Source of the DNA: Cryptomeria japonica
Lineage: Eukaryota > Streptophyta > Pinopsida > Cupressales > Cupressaceae
Direction of reading: 5' to 3'
Length of the DNA stretch: 64,000 nt
Assembly (NCBI RefSeq): GCF_030272615.1
Contig: NC_081405.1
Coordinates: forward strand, 468,770,008-468,834,007
The position numbers were made by a program, and so were the translations under genes. Shown in pieces: positions 46,093 to 58,345 of this stretch; within the stretch, counting starts at the first letter, position 1, and each line of letters starts with the position of its first letter. The notes below the pieces were generated by a model, which worked only from the letters and a program-made list of their open reading frames with translations, ran no database searches and had not been told where the DNA came from.

Positions 46093-47602
46093 TGATAGTT
46101 CTAATACTAAATGTAAGTACAGATCCAATAGCCAACAAGATGAGAGGGGGGGTGAATCATACAAACTTAATCTTCCATAAAAACATCATATTCAACCTCG
46201 GTAACATATACCTTAGTAATATAACCAAAACTGTTAAACATGCAAACTCAAAAGCATATAAACATCATAAACCTCATTACACTAGATTTAACGTGGAAAC
46301 CCAAATAGGGAAAAACCATTGTGGGATTTTGGACCCACTAAGAAATATACTCTTCTAGAGTATGCTCGGTTAAAAGAAAATCCTGTTAAAGATTACAAAC
46401 ACATTCCTAGATGTGACTTGGTTAACGGATTTCCCTCAGATCTGTTAGGATCTTCACCTTGTTAGAAGTGACCTTGTTAAAGGATTTCAAACACTCAATC
46501 AGAATGTCACCTTGCTAGAGGGTTTTACAGATAAGACTGTTAAGTCCACTCGGTTAAGAGATTTTCTATCACTTTCACAAAATAATAGTAATAAAAGTCT
46601 ATCTACAACTTCACATCTAAAATGCTAAAGTAGATTCTTATTTGTTCAATACAATCTAGACATAGAACTAATCTTGTCCATCTGCTAGGCTACTATACTT
46701 TGTTATTCAAATAGGTCTTCAAGCTTCTGTGCTCGGTAATCACTATGTAGCATCTCTGTGCATACACTTGCCCGCATACATTGTTTATCAATAGTTCCCT
46801 ATTTATAAACAATTAGTTAACCACTTAATCTCCTTGATCACATTTCCCATGATCAGTCATAGCCATTAGATCTTCAATCTTGTCCAGGTTCAATGCATCT
46901 TTCGATTTGAAAATGTTTTACCCCGCCTAGGAACTTGCATATATTTCTTGGAACTTGTGTTAGGGTATTGCGGTTCAATCTGCACTGTAGATCTTCATGC
47001 TAACTTTCCTTTGCCATAGATTCATTAACAAACTATATTTATGGCATACCAATCATTTAATCAGTTCCAGCTCATCAACTTCCTTCATTAAATAATGCAT
47101 GTAAACATTTCATCCATTCTGTTACAGCTCGGTTACAACTCAGTAACAACTCAGTAAATACTAAACTTTACTCGGTAGACATTCTGTCTTCATTAACTGA
47201 TAGCGATAGCCTTAGGGTTTACCGACTAGGTTCTTTGCTTGGTAACATAGTATAGTATTAACCTTACAATTCATAACATATGTATGATGTTAAAACAATC
47301 TAAACATCATGATCTCATCACTGTCTGACTCGGTAATAGTTGCCCATTGAATATCCTATTCATCATAATCTTTCCTATGCCTTTTATCGACATCTTTATA
47401 TTCTTGAAATCATACTTCTCAAGATATGGCAACATCATACTGAATTAGAAAATCAATTTCTTGAGATCAATGAGAAAATAATAATATCAAGATAGTAAAC
47501 ATCCTTAATCATTTATATCCATAATCATCAACAACCTTCTCAATATCTTTATTGAAATGTCAACAATCTCCCATTGTCTGTTATAATGCTATATTGCCAA
47601 CA
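46093..47602 (-). repeat. Copia-3 3' LTR
   Basis: 1,510 bp, partner of 52262-53775. A minus-strand TATA box (GTTTATAAATAGGG, 46797-46810) is identical in the other LTR (52970-52983). G7 run near 46146-46152. Confidence 0.92.
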
Positions 47603-47614
47603 ATCTCCCCCTTT
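47603..47614 (-). promoter_or_regulatory. Copia-3 polypurine tract
   Basis: The minus strand reads AAAGGGGGAGAT next to the 3' LTR. The interior to 48014 is the non-coding 3' region with CT-rich (plus-strand) runs near 47690-47775. Confidence 0.8.
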
Positions 47615-48014
47615 GGCATTGATGGCAAAACCAATTGATTTGACCTTAAAAGATTTAGATTGTTATGATTCTAAAATGCTGAAATTCTCTCCCCCATACA
47701 TTAGACTTCTCCTCTTTTCTCAGTCTTCTTTCTTCAGTCTTCTCCCCCTTTTTATTAGTCTTCTCCCCCTTTGACAACAATGCCAAAAAGTAAAGAACTA
47801 AAACATAATTTCTACCTGTATGAAGTGATTTCCTACTGTAATGTGTCAATTCAATTTCAATTAGAGCATTTTGACTTCAATTCCTATTCCCTATAATGTT
47901 TTCCTATACTATTTCCTGTACACCTTTAGAAAACATCCTAAAGTGTGTAAATCAGCATCAACCCCCAAAAGATATTCGATAGAGTCATTGGATTGATGCT
48001 TTCACCGAACTCGG

Positions 48015-51000
48015 TCAGTGAGTAGAAGATAGGGGTAGGACCCATAACTTACTTCTGAGATATTCAAAAATCTCCCTTGGTAGTGGCTTGGTGAAGATAT
48101 CTACTATCTGTTCCTTTGTGCTAACATACTCCAACACCACTTTCTTCTCTTGAGCTTCTTCTCTAAGATAATGATATTTGATAGAGATGTGCTTTGTCTT
48201 AGAGTGCATAATAGGATTCTTTGAAATATTAATGGCACTAGTATTGTCACATAATATAGTTACTGGCTTGGTAACTTTCTCATTTATACCTTCCAACAGT
48301 TGTTTGATCCATGCAATGTTGGTACAGTTCAATGCTGCAGCAACATATTCAGCTTCTGCTATTGACTGTGAAACACATCCTTGTTTCTTGCTAAGCCAAC
48401 TCACTAGTCTTTCTCCTGAAAAGAAAGCTCCTCCACTTGTTCTTTTTTTGTCATCAATGTTGCCTGCCCAATCAGCATCAGTATAAACTTTTAAATCAAA
48501 ATCATTTCCTTTCTGATATACTAAGCCATAATCCTTAGTACCTTTCAAGTATCTAAAGATTCTTTTGATTGATGTCATGTGTGTGTCCTTAGGATCTGCA
48601 GAGAATCTTGCAACTATACCTACTACATGTGCTATGTCTGGTCTGCTATGAACAACATATTGTAGCTTTCCAATCATGGATCGGTAAAGTGTCTCATCAA
48701 CAAATACAGATTCCTCATTCTTTGATAATTTACAGTTGGTAGTCATAAGAGTACTTACTAGTTTTGAATCCTCCATTCCAAATTTCTTCAAGATTTCCTT
48801 TATGTACTTGGATTGAGTAATAAAAATCTCATTTTTCATTTGCAGTCTCTGTAAACCTATAAAATATTTTATCTCACCGATTAATGACATCTCAAATTCT
48901 TTGCTCATTTCATTTCCAAAGTTCTTGCATAACGAGTCATTTCAACAAAATATAATATCATCAACAAATATGGCTGAGATCAGTATGTCATTTTCATCAT
49001 TCTTCATGTACATATTGTTGTTCTCACTTGTCCTTATAAAACCAATCTTAATCAAATAAGAGTGCAATCTTTCATACCATGCTCTAGGTGCTTGTTTCAA
49101 ACCATATAAAGCTTTGTTCAATTTATATACCTGATCTTTATTCTTGTCTTCAACAAATCCTTCAGGTTGTTCAATAAAAACTTCTTCTTCTAATATTCCA
49201 TTCAAAAATGCAGATTTGACATCCATTTGATATACCTTGAAATTTTTGAAAGCAACATATGCCAACAATGTTCTTACTCCTTCAAGTCTAGCAACAGGTG
49301 CAAAAGTTTCACCATAATCAATTCCTTCTTCTTGAGCATAACCTTTGCAAACTAATCTTGCTTTGTTTGGAATGACCTCTCCTTTTTCATTTAGCTTGTT
49401 TATGAAAATCCACTTTGTACCGATTACATTTTGTCCTTTGGTCTTGGGATTCATGTCCATGTGTCATTCTTCTTGATTTGATCTATCTATTCTATCATAG
49501 CATTTATCCAATCTTCACTGTTAAATGCCTCTTTCACTATTCTCGGTTCAAATTCAGATATTAAACATGTGTTCTGTCTCAGTTTGTTCCTTGTCATACT
49601 GGATCATCCTTATCTCCTATAATCTGACTTAGTGCATGATGTCTTTTGACATACTTTGCTAATACAGGCTTGGTAGGCTCTGTATAATCTTCTTCATCAC
49701 TCAGTAATTGGATATTCTCTTCATTTTCTTCAACAGTCTTCTCGGTAAGACTTCTCAATTGAACATAGACAAATTCATCATAGTCTTTGGGTTCCTTGGA
49801 ATTTCCTTCATCATTTCTTTATGCAAATTCATCAATTTTCACATTTGCACTTTCTACTATTTTGTTAGATGATTTGATCAGACATTTAAATGCTTTGCTT
49901 CTAGAAGAATAACCAAGAAATGTTCCTTCTTCACTCTTCTGATCAAACTTATCATTTCTATCATCTTTGTGTACCTAGCATCTACTTCCAAAGATTTTAA
50001 AATAACTTACATTAGGTTTCTTATCATACCAGATTTCATATGGTGTCTTCAAAGTACCTTTCTTCAATTATACTCAGTTCAGGGTGTAAACTATTGTTCT
50101 TATTGCTTCTCTCCAAAATGTTTGTGGCACTGTCTTTTCAATCATCAGTGTTCTAGCACAATCCACAATAGATCTATTTCTTCTCTCAGCTATTCCATTT
50201 TGTTATGGAGTTCTCGGTGCAAAGACTTTTCTTTTAATACCATGATCATTATAGAATACGTTGAATTCATCAGATGTGAACTCTCCTCCTCTATCTAATC
50301 TAAGACATTTCAATTGTCTTCCTGTTTCATTTTCAACTCTTGCCTTGTACCATTTAAACATTTGAAAAGCTTTTGATTTATCTTTTAAAAACATTACTAA
50401 CATCATCCTTGAATAGTCATCCACAAATAATATGAAATATTTATCACCATAATAACTTTGAACTTTCATAGGACCATAAAGATCAGTGTGCACTAGATCT
50501 AAAATTCCCTTAGAAGTGTAAGACTTACTTGTAAAGCTTGATCTTGTCATCTTACCCATCTGGCATCCTCGGCACATAGCATTCTTAGGTTTTTCAAGAC
50601 TCGGTAGACCTCTTACTCGATGCTTCTTGCTTATTTTGATCAAATTATCAAAATTTAAATGAAAAAACCTTTTATGCCATAACTAGGTATCATCTATCTT
50701 TGAATACAAACACTTGTTATGAGTTGAGTCAAGGTGAAATGCATTACCTTTTTTTTGTGTCCTGGTAGTAGCTAACTTTCCATTCTTGTCATGAACTTTG
50801 ACAATTCCTTTATGAAATTCTATTCGGTAACCTGTGTTGTTTAGCTGTGCTACACTCAACAAATTGTATTTCAAACCTTCAACCCAATAAACATCATTAC
50901 ATTTAGCATTGTCAAGAAGTGTTATAGATCCTTTACCTTTCACTAGACATGGTGCATCATTACCAAATCTAACATAGCCTCCATCATAATCTTCTAATAT

Positions 51001-51180
51001 AACAAACTTGTGTTTATCTCCTGTCATATGATGTGAGCAACCACTATCTATGATCCAAGAATCATTAGTGTTTATGTGAGATATTAGGGCTTTTTCTTCA
51101 TACCTTTCTTCATCTGATCCATCTTTGATAGCCACATAAACTACTTCCTTTGTATCAGTTTCATTTGATTTATCATCGTT
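48015..51180 (-). pseudogene. Copia-3 pol: protease, integrase, RT, RNase H
   Basis: Protease: SWIIDSGCSHHMTGDKHKF (about 51000-51060). GAG-pre-integrase: YWVEGLKYNLLSVAQLNNTG. Integrase: CRGCQMGKMTRSSF, LVHTDLYGP, CLRLDRGGEFTSDEF (50203-50643), then NGIAERRNRS after a stop, so the Asp, Asp, Glu triad remains. RT (48942-49460): GTKWIFINKLNEKGEVI, ARLVCKGYAQEEGIDYGETF, MDVKSAFLNG, LYGLKQAPRAWYERL and FVDDI; a single TGA then separates it from the last frame. RNase H (48015-48908): VYTDADWAGNIDDKKRTSGG, AEAEYVAAALNC and LCDNTSAINISKNP. It needs few changes to be open and is the youngest insertion by nesting. Confidence 0.9.
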
Positions 51181-52190
51181 AGATTCCTCATCAACTATTA
51201 AACATGTCTTTCTATCTCTTCTTCTGAAGTCTTGGTGTCCTCTGTAATGATTATCTTTTTGTCTGTCATCTCGGTAATCTCTCTTTTCAGTAGAATCTTT
51301 GTCAGGACAGTTAGAAGCCATATGTCCTATCTTATCACAATTGAAACATTTCAAAGGTAGTTTTCCTTTTTACTTACCTTTTCCTCTCGGTAACCTTTTG
51401 GCTAATAGTGCTCCAAACTCTTCATGCTTTCTGATTTCCTCATACAGTTTGTGTACTTCTTCCATGTTCTTACAAAATCTTTCACTTGCTCCACTATGAT
51501 CTCCTTCAGAGTACTTATACTTTCTTTCATTGTAATCATTAGATTCATCAAGATTAAAAGAACTAAATGCAGATTCAACTTTATTTACCGAAGATCCACT
51601 GTTATCAAAGTTACTTAACTCAAATGCATGTAGCTTACCAATAGTAGCATCTAAAGAAACTGACATATTAGGTACAGACCTCAATTCATTGATTGTAGAG
51701 ACTCGGATTGCATAAGTTGGTAGAAGGGTTCTTAACAACTTTCTTGTTATATCCTTTTCTTCAATAGTTCCACCTTCTCCTTTGATTTGATTGACAATCT
51801 CCTTTAGTATTGTATTGTACTGAGTTATGTTCTCACCTTCATTCATCCTCATAGATTCAATTTGTCCTCTTAGACTATCTACTTTTTCTCTTTGAACATG
51901 TTCATCTCCTCCATATACTGATATGACCTTATCCCACATTGCCTTTGCATCATTGCAGCCTTCTAGATCATTAAACTCTGAGTCGGTCAATGCAGATGTT
52001 ATTTCAATCATTGCTTGAATATGTTCTTGCTTTGCCTTTATCTCTTCCATAGTCAATGGATAGGTGCTCAGTGTAACAAAATCATTCTCTAGATAGTATA
52101 CAACATATTCTCCAACTCCTGATAGATGCAACTTCATCCTTTTCTACCATGTAGAGAAACTTGACTTGTTCAGCTTCGGTGCATCCGTCT
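51181..52190 (-). pseudogene. Copia-3 gag
   Basis: Capsid of UBN2 type at 51370-52137: MKLHLSGVGEYVVYYLEN, NDAKAMWDKVISVYGG, VDSLRGQIESMRMNEGENIT and LPTYAIRVSTINELRS, then a charged helical segment (MEEVHKLYEEIRKHEEFGAL). The CCHC knuckle CFNCDKIGHMASNC is at about 51310-51352. A stop separates the capsid frame from the knuckle frame, which continues into protease. Confidence 0.88.
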
Positions 52191-52246
52191 TATACATATT
52201 TGGATCTTTAACTCAAGTTCCTTTAAACTTTTCTTCCAGAGTCCAA

Positions 52247-52259
52247 AGCTCTAATACCA
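52247..52259 (-). promoter_or_regulatory. Copia-3 primer-binding site
   Basis: The minus strand reads TGGTATTAGAGCT two bases from the 5' LTR. It differs by one base (C to T) from the standard Met-tRNA site TGGTATCAGAGC found in the other two copia elements. Confidence 0.85.
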
Positions 52260-52261
52260 AT

Positions 52262-53775
52262 TGATAGTTCTAATACTAAATGTAAGTATAGATCCAATAG
52301 CCAACAAGATGAAAGGGGGGGGGGGTGAATCATACAAACTTAATCTTCCATAAAAACATCAAATTCAACCTTGGTAACATATACTTTAGTAATATAACCA
52401 AAACTGTTAAGCATGCAAACTCAAAAGCATATAAACATCATAAACCTCATAACACTAGATTTAATGTGGAAACCCAAATAGGGAAAAACCACTATGGGAT
52501 TTCAGACCCACTAAGAAATATACTCTTCTAGAGTATGTTCGGTTAAAAGCAAATCTTGTTAAAGATTACAAACACATTGCTAGATGTGACCTAGTTAAGG
52601 GATTTCCCTCAGATCTGTTAGGATCTTCACCTTGTTAGAAGTAACCTTTTTAAAAGATTTCAAACACTCAATCAGAATGTCACCTTGCTAGAGGGTTTTA
52701 CAGATAAGACTGTTAAGTCCACTTGGTTAAGAGATTTTCTGTCACTTTCCCAAAATAATAGTAATAAAAATCTATCTGCAACTTCACATCTAAAATGCTA
52801 AAGCAGATTCTTATTTGTTCAATACAATCTAAACATAGAACTAATCTTGTCCATATACTAGGCTACTATACTCTGTTATTCAAACAGGTCTTCAAGCTTC
52901 TGTGCTTGGTAATCACTATGTAGCATCCCTGTGCATACACTTGCCTGCATACATTGTTTATCAATAGTTCCCTATTTATAAACAATTAGTTAACCACTTA
53001 ATCTCCTTGATCACATTTCCCATGATCAATCATAGCCATCAGATCTTCAATCTTATCTAGGTTCAATGCATCTTTCGATTTGAAAATGTTTTACCCTACC
53101 TAGGAACTTGCATATATATCTTGGAACTTGTGTTAGGGTATTGCGGTTCAATCTATGCTATAGATCTTCATGCCGACTTTCCTTTGCCATAGATTCATTA
53201 ACAAACTATATTTATGGCATACCAATCATTTAATCAGTTCCATCTCATCAACTTCCTTCATTAAATAACACATGTAAACATTTAATGCATTCTATTACAG
53301 CTCGGTTACAACTCGGTAACAACTCAGTAAATACTAAACTTTACTTGGTAGACATTCCACCTTCATTAACCGATAGTGATAGCCTTAGGGTTTACCGACT
53401 AGTTTCTTTGCTTGGTAACATAGTATAGTATTAACCTTACAATTTACAACATATGTATAATGTTAAAACAATCTAAACATCATGATCTCATCATTGTCTA
53501 ACTCGATAATAGTTTCCCATTGAATACCTTATTCATCATAATCTTTCTTGTGCCTTTTACTGACATCTTTATATTCTTCAAATCATACTTCTCAAGATAT
53601 GGCAACATTATACTAAATTAGAAAATTAATTTCTTGGCATCAATGACAAAATAATAATATCAAGACAGTAAACATCCTTAATCAGTTATATCCATAATCA
53701 TCAACAACCTTCTCAATATCCTTATTGAAATGTCAACAATCTCCTATTGTCTGTTATAATGCTATATTGCCAACA
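52262..53775 (-). repeat. Copia-3 5' LTR
   Basis: 1,514 bp. Differences from 46093-47602 are mainly C/T and G/A, plus a longer G run (G11 against G7, near 52315-52325). Confidence 0.92.
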
Positions 53776-55130
53776 ACGCCTACTCTCACAAGGGATCCAC
53801 CCTCACCCCTCTACTGTCCAACATCAGTTGGCACCCCACTGCTGCTAGCACCAGGATCACCAATAGTCCATCATGGAGCCTCTCATCTATGTGCCTGTCC
53901 TTGCCTATGGCCCTACCTCTGGCCCTATCCCTGTGCCGGTGCAGGGGCATCATCCTCCACATCCTCAATATGAGGAGCCTGCTCTCTTGGATCTATAAAT
54001 TGAGGGAATGGATGCTACTGAAAGTAATCCCTATATTGGGGCAATACCCCCACATCTGCTACATCCTCCAGGTAATCCCATATCAAGCGATGTAAACCTA
54101 TCAACTCCTACATAGCCAAATAATATGACAATCGTGGAGACCATCCCTACCTCTCCTCATCAGCATAGCGAGCATACATTGTATACTCCTATGAGATCCC
54201 CTGAGGCCAGCCGTACTACCTCATCACTCATGAAATGATGAATCGCTCCACAACAGTCTATGATCTCCCGATCAGTGGGTGTGTCACAAAAAGGTCCCTA
54301 CGAACCCTCTGCTAGTCATCCCATGGCTCCAAGCCTCTGTATGGTCTCTAGACAACTGCTATAAGGTCATTGAGCTACCATCTCTAGAAGTCCATCTTGC
54401 CCAAATGGAGCTGTGTGAGATATCCGGTATACCTTTAAATAATCGGCTGTCCTGGCTCTTTGCTATCATCAACTATCGGTCAACAAATGGGAAGGTGCTC
54501 CCAAGCCCACACCTATAAAATGTATACACCTACGACCATGCTCCACCCATCCCTGTAAACAATCTCATGCATCTCCCAATACATGTGGGCCAACAAATAA
54601 GAGCCCTAGCCAAGTCTCTGAGGGGCCTCTATCAACCTCTCTAGCATACGACCCCATCCACTTTGGAAACCCTATTGCCCTCTGTCTGGCATCAAGAAGC
54701 AACCAATGAACCCTGCTAGAACACATGCCAGGGGATACTCCTCACTATACCTGCTCATAAGAATGCCCCAACTCATGGAACGAGTCAAAATGTTAGGGTC
54801 CCTAAATACGTTCCTAAGAGCCTGTAGTCTAGGTAACAATGCGGTATCATAATTCACCTTATCCCCAGCAAAAGCGATACGAAGGATCCTATACACATCC
54901 TTGGGAGTGATAGTCAACTCCCTAACTGGCAAATGAAATGTATTATGCTCCAAATGAAAATGCCCAACCAATGTCATGAGCATTCTGTGGTTCACACGGA
55001 TATCAAGTAATCACAATAGATGAGTCAAGCTACATAAATCAACATGAGCCTGCTCAACCTCAGATAGATGACAAACTAATGCCATCATAGGTGGATATAC
55101 ACATCTAAAGAGCACAGGAGGTAATCGAAC
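53776..55130 (-). pseudogene. Antisense Tat gene with plant mobile domain signature
   Basis: A GC-richer minus-strand reading on the strand opposite to gag-pol. NHRMLMTLVGHF, EHNTFHLPVRELTITPKDVY and RILRIAFAGDKVNYD (54672-54995) match, from memory, the plant mobile domain pattern (a TxTFHLPxGEMTxTLxDVxxLLG-like block). Upstream, PPVLFRCVYPPMMALVCHL reads back to an acceptor-like TTTTTGTAG ending at 55131. Downstream the frame degrades through PKWMGSY to a basic stretch (HRDRARGRAIGKDRH, about 53880-53930), then is cut by Copia-3; it continues at 45590-46092. Such domains occur in host silencing proteins and in several plant transposable elements, and antisense accessory frames are known in Tat-lineage elements. 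Confidence 0.65.
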
Positions 55131-55594
55131 CTACAAAAACCCAACAATGATCATTAGAAAACATTCCAAATGAGCGTACAACAAAAGTTAAACATCACGT
55201 AAATACCAATAAGTCAAATCCAAAACCAAAATTTCATGTTTACACTTTCAAAAATGATCACTGTCTTTCGAATGACAAAACACAATCAAGTAGCATCTCG
55301 TACAAGTCAAGAATGGCTTCCGTACGAGAAAATAGCCTCGAACGATAAACTTTTACACATCGCATGACAAAATGGTCTTTTAACAGACCTTTCGTACGAC
55401 ACAAGGGTGGACCGCATACGACAAAACTAGTAGGCTCAAATGAAAAAAGATTTTTTACCAGTTTCTCATACGAGACAGGATCCTGTCTCACATGATAAAC
55501 CAAGATACCCAACCCAAAACCCATGAAAAACTTCAAAAAAGCATAAAAAAATTCAAAATTGGAAACATAAAGAAGCTTAAGATCGATCACTTAC
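55131..55594 (-). other. Putative intron of the antisense gene, holding a TCGTACGA-like array
   Basis: The donor GGTAAGT (minus, GT at 55593-55594) is a strong plant consensus. The acceptor TTTTTGTAG ends at 55131 with a CTAAT branch-like sequence about 25 bases upstream. Inside, about nine TCGTACGA, TCATACGA or TCGCATGA variants occur between 55262 and 55495, spaced 17-50 bp. Confidence 0.5.
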
Positions 55595-55700
55595 CGTTGG
55601 CTCATAGTTTCAGGGTCGATTATGTCTTCTCTGGTGCTCAAATCAATGCTGATGAGTAGGGACCACCATTTTTCTCGCAGAGGGCTTTTTGAATTTTCAA
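55595..55700 (-). other. Putative upstream exon of the antisense gene
   Basis: The minus-strand frame LLISIDLSTREDIIDPETMS runs open into the GGTAAGT donor at 55594. The true start is not clear; an ATG lies within it (MSQ, about 55605). Confidence 0.35.
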
Positions 55701-56845
55701 ACTTGGAGGGTTAAAATGATTTGAAAATGACACTTTCATCCTATATATAGCCTAAAACCTAATTTTTCAAATTGCTCTGATAGTTATGAAAATTGTACCC
55801 TTAGCTAATTTGCCTACTCTGATTCCATTTTTGGGATCAAAATTGAAATTTGAGATCATTTTGCTAGCCAATTTCACAATTTTGACCACTTAGCGCTATT
55901 TTCATCAAATGCTCATTCTTTCTTTAAATTGCGCTCAAATTTCAACGCTGAATCTTAATTCAATTTCATTCTACACATCTACATTACAATCAACTCTATG
56001 CTTAATTTCTCATCAATCAACGCCGAAATTTTCAAAAAAATCCTGAAAATCAGTTTGTGCTCAAATTACTTATTTTCACCAAACAATTGCCTATAATCAA
56101 TCCCTCGTTATCTTTCGATTTTGCTGTCGAGGGGGCATACTCATGATCTTATGAGTTCACATCTCACAAGTCAAGGAAATTTTTCAAATCTTCATCAAAA
56201 GTTGAGAAAAATCTTTTCAATTAAAGAAAATCAATCCTTATTGCTAAGGGGAATCTCATCTTCATCGCTTCACATCAAGTTGAGAACTCTCGATCATCTG
56301 AATCAAATCAATCGCTAGGGTCATATCAGTTTCATCACTTCAAATCAAGCTGATATTTGTCTTTCATCTGAATTAATCTCTTAACATTAATCAGTTTCAT
56401 CACTTCAAATCAAGCTGGTTATTCGTTTAAGCTCAATCAAAATTTTCAAGAGTATCTTTGATCACACTAAATATAAGCAGGTGTTCAGTATTCATTTCTT
56501 GATCAAGATGAATGGTTCATTCTTCACTCATCGTGTCTTGATCAATCAAGTTCAAGATTGATTTTTATCATCACTCACTATATCTAAGATCAATCAAGTT
56601 CTAGATTAGTAAGATCCACTTCTTGATCAATCAAGTTCAAGTTCGGTATCTTTGTTTTCTATCGTTCCTAAGTTCAATCAAGTTCAGGATTGGTATCACT
56701 TTAATCAGACTTCATTTAGCTTTATCGCTTTGAATCAAGCTAAACACCTTGCTTTTCATCTAGTTCATGATCAATCAAGTTCAAAACTGGCATCTCCTAG
56801 ACATCACACATTCTTTGAACCAACACACTACTCACACATAAATTC
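55701..56845. repeat. Tat 3' untranslated region with degenerate tandem repeats
   Basis: Non-coding. Two repeat families: TCATCACTTCAAATCAAGCT-like units near 56266, 56328 and 56392 (about 62-bp spacing), and GATCAATCAAGTTCAAGATT-like units near 56540, 56590, 56622, 56672 and 56770. An internal purine tract (GTCGAGGGGGCAT) lies near 56128-56140. Confidence 0.6.
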
Positions 56846-56858
56846 AAAGAGGGGCAAA
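56846..56858 (+). promoter_or_regulatory. Tat polypurine tract
   Basis: AAAGAGGGGCAAA abuts the TG of the 3' LTR on the plus strand, confirming plus orientation. Confidence 0.85.
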
Positions 56859-57995
56859 TGTAATACCCTAAAATTGGTTATCTAAACCATGGGCCCCTAA
56901 TCTTGACAACATCACCAAGGTCCTAACCAAAGGCAATTAAATCAATCTTGAGCACATTATTAATTCTTCAAATCATCAAATATCACATGACAAATCAACT
57001 ACTCAATATTAATTAAATATTTATTTAATTAATCAAATCATTTCCAATAATATCATTTTGATCAATTATCCCATTTTAATTTATTAAATATCCTTGCATA
57101 TTTAATTAATTAATAAATTTGCCATTCAATCATGCAAAAAGGATTAATTTATTACAAAAGATGAATTAATTTATTAAAAAGAGTTGATTTGAAAATAAAA
57201 CAAAAAGAATTGAATTGAGAGAGGAATCAAACTTGAGATATTATTTCTTTTTCTAAATTTAGAACTTGAAATCAGAAAAGCAATTTAATTGAATTATTGA
57301 ATTATTCTCTAAAATTGGAACTCAAAGCTTTTCAGAAAAAGAAGTTCAGTTGCATTGAAAAGACCTTTTCTTGAATAAATCAAATATATGCATGGAATTA
57401 TCTATTTTTATCCTATATGCATGGAATTAATTTATTATTATTTTCCAATGCAACTTGGACTTCTAATTTGAATGCATTTCAATTAAATTATAATTGGAAT
57501 CTATCTCAAGGTTAACTAAACATGATTTCTCAATTATTTTCAATTAATCTTAAATTGAGATTTTTCTCTTGTGATTCAATAAATTCAGTCTTCTACTCTC
57601 ATTCCAATTTACCCCAGAGATTTTTGAGAACACGCTTGGAGATTATTATCATGCTAATTTCGCTCTAGAGTCATTGAAGATTATTATGCTTTTTAGATTA
57701 TTTGCATCCATTTTACATCCATTGTTGCTTGAATTGATTATTTGCTTGAATTATTCATTCATCTTGCATCCATATAGTTAATATCATATAGATTAAATCA
57801 TTCGTCTTGGTGTAGTCTAGTCGCTGGTGTTTCTTATAAAAATTTGAGAGCAATCTTATACTCGCATCTTTTAGAAGGCAATTGGTCGCTTTGCTATGGT
57901 TTATTACTTATTGATTATTGATTACTAACCATGCATATAATGACTTAATTGAAGTGTTGTGCTTGCAGCTACAGGTTCACTTTTTCACACACACA
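56859..57995 (+). repeat. Tat element second LTR
   Basis: 1,137 bp, matches 32847-34002. It ends CACACACACA at 57986-57995, but is followed by leader sequence instead of the AATTG flank. Confidence 0.88.
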
Positions 57996-58345
57996 TCTCT
58001 TGCGCCCACCATGGGGCCCGAAGACTACATTTGTTTTGTCCTCTAAGATTGACCACTTTTTTTTGTTATTTTCCAGATTTCAGATTTTCGGTTTTTTTCC
58101 GTCCGTACATCTCATATGACAATTTTTACAGGCTGAAATGACGAACTGCAGGTGTCGCATGAATGGCAAATATCCTATCGTACGAGTAGATCCTCTGTCA
58201 TACAAGTGGAAATCCTCTGTCATACGAGCAGACATCATCAACAATCTTCTTTTGTATGATACTACATCCTATCTCGTACGAGTCAAGTGTCTATCGTATG
58301 ATTTTGTATTTTCTGGTAAAAGAGGCAAATTTCATAATTTTTTCA
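57996..58345 (+). repeat. Extra copy of the Tat leader after the second LTR
   Basis: Matches 34003-34354 along its length, including the TCGTACGA-like array (about 58110-58305), and ends at the shared CATAATTTTTTCA. Confidence 0.85.

Larger units (their letters stand above)
46093..53775 (-). mobile_element. Copia-3: full-length Ty1/copia element, best preserved
   Basis: LTRs 46093-47602 and 52262-53775 begin TGATAGTTCTAATAC and end ATTGCCAACA. Flanks ATGCC (46088-46092) and ACGCC (53776-53780) are a 5-bp duplication with one mismatch. On the minus strand, a Met-tRNA primer site follows the right LTR and AAAGGGGGAGAT precedes the left one. Gag, protease, integrase, RT and RNase H are all present in 48015-52190, with only a few stops. 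Length 7.7 kb. It interrupts the antisense gene of the Tat element. Confidence 0.9.

Noticed and set aside
55258..55590. Minus-strand 110-codon open frame as a gene
   Set aside because: It is made of the TCGTACGA-like array between a strong donor and acceptor, so it reads better as intron.
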